Shown one piece after another: positions 55,601-64,000 of a stretch of DNA of 64,000 bases. The notes below the pieces were generated by a model. The model saw nothing but the letters and a program-made list of their open reading frames with translations. It was not told where the DNA came from and made no database searches. Position 1 is the first letter of the stretch, and every line of letters begins with the position of its first letter. Made by a program: the position numbers and the translations under genes. Where the stretch lies: the NCBI GenBank assembly GCA_905250115.1, contig CAJNOI010000009.1, positions 196,221-260,220 on the forward strand, read 5' to 3'. This stretch comes from Adineta steineri (lineage: Eukaryota; Rotifera; Eurotatoria; Adinetida; Adinetidae).

Positions 55601-56352
55601 TTTTATCATAGGTCAGTGGTCATGCTGGTCGTTTTGATGTCATACAACTAAGTTTAAATATTGGTTCATTGATTGGTATACTTGGTTTAGCAACGTTTAT
55701 ATGTGATATTGTTGCATTATATGTTCATCGTCAATCTAGTGTATATCGTCAACAAAAGTTTCAAGATGTAGATCTTAATTTATTACGTTTAGAAACTTTG
55801 AATAGTTTAGCAGAAGGAATGGTGAGTGAAGTTACAAAACGTAAAAATCAGAATCATCTTGATCAAAGAGAATCAATCAGTAATGTTATTGAAAATCATG
55901 ATGTAACATCAATAACTGATAGTCCACTTAAAGAAAAATTTCAACGAAGTAGAGAAAATCCATTCTATGATAATGTATCAACATCGTCAACAATACATAC
56001 AAATCCAGCTTTATTGTCGATGACACCTTCGAATAATTTTCATCAACGACAAACAGGTACCATAAAACAATCAACTGGAAATTCTTCATCATCACCATTA
56101 TCATTAAAACAACGAAAATTAGTATCAACACGGCCATCACAATTAACATATTCATCAAATATTACTGACGATAAATATGAATTTAATGATAAAATAGATA
56201 TGAGTTATGTTGATGAAGATTCTCCAGTCATTGATGCAAAAAAACAATCAAACGAAATGAAACGAAATTTTAACATAAAAACTAATAAACCGCTTATGAA
56301 TGGAAGTGAATATTCAACTCAAACATCTCCAAGAATTGAGACTTTCTTATAA
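52607..56352 (+). CDS. P2X purinoceptor (ATP-gated cation channel)
   Basis: Nine exons: 52607-52748, 52868-52995, 53050-53104, 53153-53239, 53303-53370, 54582-54600 (19 bases), 54650-55112, 55179-55257 and 55612-56352. They sum to 1782 bases, or 593 residues. The N-terminal tail has the YxTxK motif (YETPK). TM1 is 'IIQLLILIYGIVYLMII', followed by 'SSITLKVKG' whose K-V-K binds ATP. The ectodomain contains all ten conserved cysteines, six in the head region (HSKC to GWC), then the YLRTC/HTEC pair and the WIC/DKC pair. 'VGFNFRF' (N-F-R) and 'RTLTKAFGLRF' (Lys) complete the ATP site. TM2 is 'IGSLIGILGLATFICDIVAL'. A long Ser/Thr/Asn-rich cytoplasmic tail of about 220 residues is unusual in length. 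Intron 5 is 1.2 kb; the others are mostly 50-120 bp. The subtype cannot be assigned. Confidence 0.92.
53371..54581 (+). other. Large intron of P2X gene
   Basis: 1.2 kb, far longer than the neighbouring introns, AT-rich, with no recognised gene or element. Confidence 0.6.
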
Positions 56353-57238
56353 TATATATTTGGGCTTTATAGACATGAATATAGTATGATTGCTAGTTAT
56401 TTATTTATAAAATAAAAAATACATAAATCTAAACGTTCTTCTTGTGTGTTTTCTATATGAACAGTGTTCGATGATTGTATAAATTTCAAAACTAAACAAT
56501 AGTCTTCAACTATTTTATTTATTTTATTTCATATATTATTTAACTCATAAAAATCCTATGCACTTATATATATGTCGATAATTATAGAAGTTCATATAAA
56601 CTAACTTGTTTGTTAGAATATTATTAAAAATAAAAAACGAATTTTAAGTAAGTTATCGAATACTAGAAAATGCAACATTTTGTTAATATTCACTAGTTTG
56701 AATCTTTTTGTATGTATCCTTCGTTGTCGTCACACATGAGTTACTTTCATATTAGTAATATCCTTCTCTTTTTTCTCTTTCTTTTCTTTATCAAATTTTT
56801 GTATGTAGCTGTCATATACTTTTATGATCATAATCATATTTATACGATAGCTATTGCTTCAAATAGAATATATAAGCAACAAACTTATTTTATATTTTTA
56901 TCAAGGCTAAACGCAAGCCGTAACATATTCTCGATCATCAAAGTTAAGCGTTCTTTTTTTTACGTAATTAGAACACCTTTTTTTTAGGTGGAAAGAGAAA
57001 AATCGATATTTTTTTTATCAAGCCTAAACGCAGGTCTTTATATACTATCAATCGTCTAAGGCAATCATCCATTTTTTTGTGTCTTTTTTTTTGTAATTAT
57101 AGCGTCTTTGCGGATAGGGTAGTGTAAAAATATCGATTTTTACACTACCCTTTGTCTCCTGTATTTTTGATGACTATATAGAACTGAGAGTATCCTTGCA
57201 AAATACATATTATTATACAATATTCATTCTTTTATCTA
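56353..57238. other. Intergenic with imperfect tandem repeat
   Basis: Contains an imperfect duplicate: 56896-57010 begins TTTTTATCAAGGCTAAACGC and 57011-57130 begins TTTTTATCAAGCCTAAACGC. Both continue through T-rich runs and TACGTAATTA/TGTAATTATA words. The second unit ends in the palindrome at 57116-57151. Confidence 0.5.
57116..57151. repeat. Perfect 16 bp inverted repeat
   Basis: AGGGTAGTGTAAAAAT and its exact reverse complement are separated by the four bases ATCG. It could form a strong hairpin. It may be the junction of two transposon ends or a solitary hairpin-type element. Confidence 0.8.
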
Positions 57239-57523
57239 ATGCAAATCAATACAATGGCTAATAACAAGACTCCACTATACACCTTGGTTTTACTGGTGTT
57301 ATTCTCAACTGTGTGCAAGATCCGCTTCGTCAATAATAACTTTGACGAAGATGATTCTCTTTATGCCAGCAATGAGTTTATCAAGAGATTGTTCCAGACA
57401 TATCATGAGATACTTAATGATTGTTTGAAACGAAGCTATTTTCATGAAGAGTTAAACATATTTGGATCTACTCATTCTTGCAATATTCATTATCGTTCAT
57501 TCTTCGATCAAAGAGTCTCTTAA
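57239..57523 (+). CDS. Possible small secreted protein
   Basis: A single-exon frame of 94 codons from ATG 57239, with a second ATG at 57254 (MANNKTPLYTLVLLVLFSTV). The start is a plausible signal peptide; the rest is acidic then mixed (NNFDEDDSLY, FIKRLFQTYHEILNDCLK). Its composition is less AT-rich than its surroundings, which favours coding. I do not recognise a family. It may be the first exon of a larger or decayed gene. Confidence 0.35.
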   Translation: MQINTMANNKTPLYTLVLLVLFSTVCKIRFVNNNFDEDDSLYASNEFIKRLFQTYHEILNDCLKRSYFHEELNIFGSTHSCNIHYRSFFDQRVS

Positions 57524-58739
57524 GAATATCAGTTCAATTTCAACAAAATAATTGAACTAGAGATGTGACTTTAAAGTAATAGCAATACTTGAATATAATA
57601 CCTTCGTAAAACTTATTCATTGTCTATTAGCTTGTCGATTTTTAAACTTAACGTACATCCTCAATTTGATTGAATAAAGTATGTGAATATGATATTTGTT
57701 AGAAGTGTTCATCTTTCGTTTCTTTTCAGGTCTTCTCGCATGAACCACAAATCTCATTTTAATATGACTTATTCATCTGTCCTTATTTATTAGTCGCTAG
57801 TACATCTTTTTCATACTTTTATAAAGTGAGTTACATATTTGAATGGATTTTCCTACATAACAGTAAGCACGTTTTACTAAGACTTTTCATTTATTTATTT
57901 AACAGAGAATAATTCTAATATTTTAGATTATTATTCGAATTAATATCTAATATTCGACTGGATGCTTCTTTGTTCTCTTCATAGAAACAGTGGACTACAA
58001 CTATCGACATATAAAATACAAAACATTTATATTACTTTATCATTTCACGAATTCAACGTTTTTTTTATCAAACATTATTTCTTTTTTCAAGTTTGAAAAA
58101 AGAAATAAGGATTGAAATTATCATATTTATTCAACCGTGACATTTGTCTACACTCATGGTTAAGAGTAAAAAAATAAAATCGCACATGTTGTGTTGAGAG
58201 ATAGAGAGATAACGTAGAAGTAGGATGTTATTGGTAAAGATGGTGCATCACATAATGACTAAGAGTAGATGGCTTGTGTATATTAATATATAAAATAAAA
58301 CTACTTTATGCAAAAAAAATAAATAAAATGTGTATATGAAACAATAAGTGATTTTGAATTGAAAACTGTTATCTTTTACTTATCACCATTTCAAATGTCA
58401 GCTGATCTATTAATGGAATGAAGAATGAATACTAACACAAGAATAATTTTCATATAAAATTAAATTTTGATGCAGTTGCTTCTAATTTTACTTATGATAT
58501 AAATATATATTGTTATTTGATTATCTATTTATTAATTTAATTATCACAGAAAATCAAATTTAATAATCAAGTTTTGTAATTTCATAATTTTTCATCTATT
58601 TTTCTCATGGTATTGTATTGAAGTTATACGGTTATTATTATTTATACATTGATTAATTAGTTTATGTTATATTTCTATTCTCGCTTCGTTTCTAGTATAT
58701 ATTACTGCATATAAGATATTAGAATATTCACTATAATAC
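57524..58739. other. Intergenic, nothing recognised
   Basis: AT-rich. A short stem, CTTTTTTCAAG...CTTGAAAAAAG-like, sits near 58083-58108. No gene was seen. Confidence 0.35.
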
Positions 58740-58997
58740 GACTCAAGAAATCAAGTTTCTTATCGATTTTTAATATTCCCGACGAATCAACAACTTGACC
58801 TTTTTCGTCATGCACAGAGGCATATTTTGATGGACGGCACATTTGAAATCGCTCCAAAATCTTTTGAACAAATGTACTCAATCCACGGTAGAGTTCAAAA
58901 AAACATCATTCCATTGTCTTATATTAGTTTATATATGTTATGTAAAAACCCAAAAACTTACACAAGAAAATTATATACGATTATATTATTTCATTAA
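58740..58997 (+). pseudogene. MULE-type transposase relic
   Basis: An open frame without ATG reads '...LIFPTNQQLDLFRHAQ', then 'RHILMDGTFEIAPKSFEQMY', 'SIHGRVQKNIIPLSYI' and 'KNPKTYTRKLYTI', and ends at TAA 58995-58997. The D-G-T-F word with the following 'FxQxxxIHG...IPLVY' is the signature of the MULE transposase DDE domain (first catalytic Asp), often found in rotifer genomes. The second Asp region may be represented by 'SVDFNQTFKVV' near 59065, in a frame interrupted by stops. No terminal inverted repeats were identified. It is a dead fragment. Confidence 0.65.
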
Positions 58998-60508
58998 GAG
59001 CATTATTCAATCGTAGTTTAGTTACTGTTCTGGAAACAGAGTAAATATATGCTATCTATTTCTGTTGATTTTAATCAAACGTTCAAGGTTGTCGATTCCA
59101 CTACGCTCAAAGCATTTATCGCAATATCCAAATAGTAGATATACTAATTAAATGAGAGCTAAGAAGAATATTTACATGTCGTGCGTACACTTTCATCATC
59201 AAGTTTTTCGGAAGCCAATGATTTATTTTTTCAGCATTTGACGATGCCAATACATTTTATAATGATTTCAAAGTCGCAATCAAAAAATATTAACTATATT
59301 TTTGAATTACATTTTACATAAGATGTTAAGAAACCAGGCGGATTATACAAGCAACACTATTATAAATTGACATCGATAACTTAACAATACTGTGAATTCA
59401 GTCCATCCTCTATTTTCATGTCTCTTAGGCGGCCTCCAAAGAGCGGAATTCTACTTAGACGTTAAAATTCTCCTATAGCAATAGATTTTATACCAAAGCC
59501 AAATAGAATGAAAAATTAATGCTCCGTATCGAGAATTTGACAATCATTCGTTCTTTATGATTTGTTTTGATATTGTGCGGTTTATTTTGTTAATTATCAT
59601 TTATGTCTCTTAATAAAAGCAAGTTATTTATATGTAACACATTCAGTTTTGAAAGTTTAGAGTGTATTCAATTTTTTATTTCTCCTGGCATGTTATAAAT
59701 TAGAAAAAGTAGATGTTCTCAAAACCAATTTTTTTTGAAAGCGCACAATTATAAAATTTGATAGCAATATAAGAAAACTCATTTGCTACGGTCGAAATAG
59801 CTTTTAATTGAATGTTTTATTGATAAATATAAATCGATGAAATGGGATAAATTTGAAAATAAGTAAATACAATTCTATGTAGTAAAAATTTGAAGAATAT
59901 ACTAATCCTATATAAGAAAAGGCAGTTTAATTTAAATGACATAAAATGGGTATAAATGATGCGTCTGCTGATCAGATATTATATTGTATTAAAATAAAAA
60001 TTGTTTGCTGCAGTCAGAATTAATTGAAAATATATTTTGAAACAAGTATGTAGAATGATTAAATTGTGTTTTATTAACATATTTAAGAATACAATCATTT
60101 TGTATAGTATTCATTTATTTGAAATTTTTATTATTTCAATGATTTAACATAAATTTATAGTAATATATAATATGTACATACAACTTTGTTGTTGACTACG
60201 ATATTTTTACATAGAATGAAAATTCAGCTCGTTCATTTACATGTTAAGTAATTAAGAGTTCAATCAATCAAATGACGAGCAGTCTCTATATACATTATTA
60301 ACACAAGAATATTTTAAGAACTTTTTAATTCAATTCATTGAAGTTTTATAAGAAAATCAAAGTGTAATGAAAAACGTTCACTTGTAGTGCTTTTCATAGT
60401 AATTTAACTTTATTACTAAAATATTTTTATTTATGATCAATAAAAAAAAATATTCAATTAATCGAAATATACTATGAAAACATTATAAATTACATAATAG
60501 TTTATAAT
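58998..60508. other. Intergenic, possible continuation of transposase relic
   Basis: Scattered short open stretches (for example 59060-59128 and about 59185-59270) may be remains of the MULE. The rest is AT-rich without recognised content. Confidence 0.3.
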
Positions 60509-61120
60509 TTAAGAATTTTTTATTGGATAGGAAATACCAAGTCGAGCACTTAACATTTGTATTGTTTTTTCATATTCTTGACTAAGACTTGTTGCTTGTT
60601 GTAAAGCAAATTTAAGATCATTGACTTCTTCGAAAAAACCATCATCAAATATACTCATTTTTTGACGCATATTTTCATATCGTCCTTCTAATTTTGTCAT
60701 ACATTTTTGAGCAGATATAGCTCGTCGTTCAGCTTGTTCTTTTTCTTTTTGACATTGCACTAAACGACGTTCATAATCATCAATAAGTGTAGACTGAGGT
60801 AAAACTTGTAACTGTTGTTGACGTTTATATATAGCTTCATTTTCATATTTTTTTAATAATTCATTTTGAGCATTCACAAGACGATGTAAATGATTTTCTT
60901 CGTCAGAAGATGATCTTACTGGTTTTGGTAGAATTGAATGATGTTGAATAATAATATCTGTTTGACATGAAACTGAAGTTGAATGCTTTTTATTTAGATT
61001 TTTTTCAGCTATGATTTGTTCCAGATGAATAATATTATTTTTAAGTTCACTTATTTTTGTTTTTAATTGTTGATGTTCATGACTTAAAAATACACACATA
61101 TGAATTGGTGGCATATCCAT
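60509..61120 (-). CDS. Coiled-coil protein resembling the CEP290 C-terminus
   Basis: A single-exon frame of 203 residues from ATG 61120. Heptad-rich coiled coil runs through 'EHQQLKTKISELKNNIIHLE', 'LVNAQNELLKKYENE' and 'QCQKEKEQAERRAISAQKC'. It ends with 'FDDGFFEEVNDLKFALQQ' and 'YEKTIQMLSARLGI'. That ending resembles the C-terminal segment of the ciliary transition-zone protein CEP290 as I remember it (DDxFFEEIEDLK ... LSEQLGV). Full CEP290 is more than ten times longer. A splice acceptor-like TTCTAG at 61139-61144 with an open frame (YDYPKK) suggests an upstream exon is possible. Either this is a short stand-alone paralogue or the last exon of a gene whose other exons I could not see. The assignment is tentative. 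Confidence 0.45.
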   Translation of the reverse strand: MDMPPIHMCVFLSHEHQQLKTKISELKNNIIHLEQIIAEKNLNKKHSTSVSCQTDIIIQHHSILPKPVRSSSDEENHLHRLVNAQNELLKKYENEAIYKRQQQLQVLPQSTLIDDYERRLVQCQKEKEQAERRAISAQKCMTKLEGRYENMRQKMSIFDDGFFEEVNDLKFALQQATSLSQEYEKTIQMLSARLGISYPIKNS

Positions 61121-61757
61121 CTTTTTTGGATAATCATATCTAGAATATATTCATTATTTATATCTATAGAAAAAGAAAATAATAGACATGTGACAATATA
61201 GGACATATATCTAACGGTTCAACCACGTGTTATTGAAAATAACGGTTCAAATTTTGTTTTAAATCGAAACATAAGATATAATCACCGAATAGTGTTTTGC
61301 AATTTATATCAAATAAATAGTTAACTTAATCCGCCTACAATCTTGTGAGTGTGATAGAATAAATGTGAGGCAAGAGGTCACTGTTTCGCAGACTAAGCGT
61401 TGATATTTAAATCACTTGGCCTGTGAAGCTGTGCTCTCAAAGTCGAACTAGATTGGTACCTATCCACTCACTTCATCTTTTTTCCTAAACAAATAAAATG
61501 ATAAATATTTTTTCTATTAATTAAAAAAAAAGAAATAATTCATTCATACGCCCATATTATATTATTTTATATCGTTACAAGAAAAAGAAAATGAACTAGA
61601 CTAGGTCTACAAGAATAACTTCTGTCATTTGATTTAAACAAAAGAAGACATCGTAACTATCTGAACATCAAATAGAACATAATATGAATATAACATCACT
61701 GTTATACAAAAGAAAAGAAGTAAAATGTTTTGTTCTATCAAAAATAAAGTCTTCAAA
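61121..61757. other. Intergenic, nothing recognised
   Basis: AT-rich sequence between two minus-strand genes. The words AACGGTTCAA at 61214-61223 and 61243-61252 form a short direct repeat. No ORF is supported. Confidence 0.4.
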
Positions 61758-64000
61758 TTAATTCGACGAAGGATTAGTTGTATATTTTGTTTTAAAGATT
61801 TTTTCTAATCGTGTAACATTTGTTGTTTCAGATGGTTGAACTAGATGACCATCTAATGGTGAAACACCACGTAATAATTCATTAGACGATTTTGTACGTA
61901 ATCGGTCGATGATGGTTTTCATTACAGTACTGGATGGTGATGCTGAATTAGCAGTTGTTGCCTATTGAAAAGAAAATATTTGTATCTTGAAAAAAAATTT
62001 TAAAAAAAAGAAACTTACTGAAGAAGTATGTGTATTTGAAAGTGCTTGTGAAACATGTTTTATTGATGCTTCCATTTCTCGATTTGTTGGAAAGAAATTT
62101 GGTATTGGACGATCAAGAAATGATAAATGTGAACTACGACTCGATGGCTAAACAAAAAAAAGAAAAAGAAACGAGATTATATTCTATATTTTATATATGA
62201 ATTAATATACTCGTTGTGTAGTTGAACGATCAGAAGGTATTGATGTTGGTACACTATATGTATTCATTTCTCGCATGCGTTGTTGTTCTAACCAATTACT
62301 GTCGATAATGGATGTATCCGATGTAAAGGATTGTTGTGGTTTTGGTGGAGGTGAAGAAGAAGGAGATGGAGAAGATGATGACGATGATGATGATGAAGAA
62401 AGAGATTGACGTTCAATAATTACTGTTGGAGATCTTTCAGATGATAATAATGATGTTGACATGGATTGATACTGATCATTTGTAGGTGCTTTTGTTGAAA
62501 ATATATTACGACGTATCACAGGTTTTGGTGATAAAGTATCATTGAGACGTTCTGCATTCATTTGATGACAATCAAAATTAAACGCTGATAAATTATTTAA
62601 TGGGCGAATATGAACAACATCGATATCATCCTGTTGTTCTTCATGTAAAGAAGTTTCCTCGATATGTGTAGGTAGTGGTGGTGGTGGTGGTGGTGGTGAT
62701 GATGAAGCAGTCGCAGATGTTATCAAACGTTGTTGAGTAGGAGGAAGACCAATTGGTAGAAAACTTTGATTATGTTCATCATCATCTTCATCAGACCAAA
62801 GTATAGAACCATTATGGTGTTGTTGTTCGTATGAATGACTAATCAAAGAAGATTCACATTCATTAATACTTTATTTAAAGTTTAAAACAATGAAAATCAT
62901 TTCTCATATATGAGCTTATGAGTTTTGTTAAATTTAAAGAATCTTCCTGAATCAATCATTTTAAACTTACTTAACATTTTCAATAGTTTTATAAGACACT
63001 GATGGTGATCTTTCTGCAGTTCGAAATTCAGTTGTTGCATTTAAATTTGGTAATATTGGTCGTGGCGGTGGTGATGCAATTGATTGTTTTTCTACGATAG
63101 GTGGAATTGATGTTGGAGGTGGAGGTGGCGGTGGAGTTGGTGGCTTATTGAAAAAATCTTTTGATGTTTCAAGTAAATGATTTGCTTTTGTCATAAGATC
63201 TTGTGCAAGACGAACTCGATCATTATGAATTGAAAGAACATCAGTTATATTAAGACCATTACTCACTAATGGTCGTCCACTAAGTGATTCAGGAAAATGT
63301 TCAGATAAATCTGTTTGAATTGTTGTTGTTGCTGAACGTGCTGTATCCATATCTTGATGATTAGAATTTGTATTAAATGGAATAAATGTTGATGGCGGTA
63401 TAGGTGGTGGTACACTACTACAACGTCCAGTTGTCATTGTTGATGATGACCCATTCGTTGTTGAACTCATTTCTGAACCAGAATGTAGACGAGCTTTCAT
63501 TCGGTCAGTTATCGCACCAAGTTCGCCTAATTGACGACTAGTAGAAAAGAAAAGACAAATAAGTTTTTTCCCGTTATTTGTTTATTGTTGATTCTATTTT
63601 TTATATGTAAAAGTAATATGCTAGAGCATCTATTCGATATGATATTTTTCTCGCTTGTATTCCGATCTATATTCTGGTTATATAAGTTTTCTCAATACAT
63701 TAATAATAAATAGCATCTCGGATTTTACTTACTGAAGATTATTCATTAAAAATGATTTTTTATTGCTATCATCATCAATCATTGATGAATTTAAACTTGT
63801 TTGACCTCCATTACTCTATAAAATTCAAATATAAAAATAAAATCTATATGAATTTATTTTCAAAAAAAACATACTGATCTTGCTGATAGATCAGTAAAAA
63901 TCATAGGTGGCATATTTCCAGAAACTGTTGATGTTGAACGATGTGAATCAGTTTTTGTTTGATTTTGATTGGAATTATATTTGAAACGTTTTAATTCAAA
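61758..64000 (-). CDS. Pro/Ser-rich protein, 5' end beyond window
   Basis: Six minus-strand exons are visible: 64000(+)-63875, 63815-63733, 63537-62971, 62868-62211, 62147-62019 and 61961-61758. All have GT-AG junctions and a continuous frame of nearly 590 residues to TAA 61758-61760. An opening region (FELKRFKY) leads to 'RQLGELGAITDRMKARL', which looks structured. It is followed by long low-complexity stretches with polyproline (PPTPPPPPPP; SSPPPPPPPLP), polyserine and acidic runs. Polyproline of this kind can bind profilin, SH3 or EVH1 domains (inference). The C-terminal exon has 'TVMKTIIDRLRTKSSNELLRG' and 'LEKIFKTK'. I do not recognise the family; a cytoskeletal or centrosomal scaffold is one guess. 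The N-terminus and start lie to the right of the window. Confidence 0.65.

Overview
The window looks like nuclear DNA of a bdelloid rotifer, most like the very AT-rich Rotaria-type genomes. The reasons are many 50-60 bp GT-AG introns in AT-rich genes, animal genes (SPIRE, IFT172, POC1, RBMS/shep-type RNA-binding protein, P2X receptor), a rotifer-style F-box/leucine-rich-repeat gene, a rotifer-type ADP-ribosyltransferase fragment, foreign-looking metabolic genes, and arrays of degenerate TGTGGG-type repeats, the bdelloid telomere motif. The species is an inference.

Layout. 1-12.2 kb is an accessory zone: a MITE-like inverted-repeat element (80-362), a DJ-1/PfpI isonitrile-hydratase-like gene (minus), a broken gene of a 'RIIGNDLPP' family (minus), an F-box/LRR gene (plus), a small four-exon gene with one in-frame stop (minus), and an intronless GH3 beta-glucosidase (plus). 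A ~470 bp upstream segment occurs twice, at 3165-3632 and 9313-9787.

12.4-39.4 kb is a conserved core: POC1 (plus), an RBMS/shep-like RNA-binding protein (minus, two first exons), SPIRE (minus, 15 exons), IFT172 (plus, 13 exons, one apparent homopolymer frameshift) and a membrane protein joined to a dynein-stalk-like domain (plus). Exon lengths of the POC1, RBMS and SPIRE models sum to exact multiples of three. IFT172 does so only after removal of one A from an A9 run.

40-46 kb is the most unusual part. A methyltransferase gene is cut at its 5' end by a telomere-like array. That array meets a second, oppositely oriented array. A ~4.8 kb GC-rich island follows, holding one intronless 1148-codon ORF with methyltransferase, FAD-oxidase, phosphomevalonate-kinase-like and adenine-phosphoribosyltransferase-like parts (fungal-looking). 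The island ends in another outward-facing telomere-like array next to a 100 N gap. Beyond the gap lies the first part of an ADP-ribosyltransferase gene. The island therefore has outward-pointing telomere repeats at both ends, like a captured mini-chromosome or the scar of end-to-end fusions. An assembly join must be excluded first.

46-52.6 kb is gene-poor and holds a foldback element. A complete P2X receptor gene lies at 52.6-56.4 kb. Then come repeats, a MULE transposase relic, a short coiled-coil gene resembling the CEP290 C-terminus, and a proline/serine-rich gene that runs off the right edge.

All exon models were read by eye from splice signals and frame continuity. Family names rest on remembered motifs, not on a database search.
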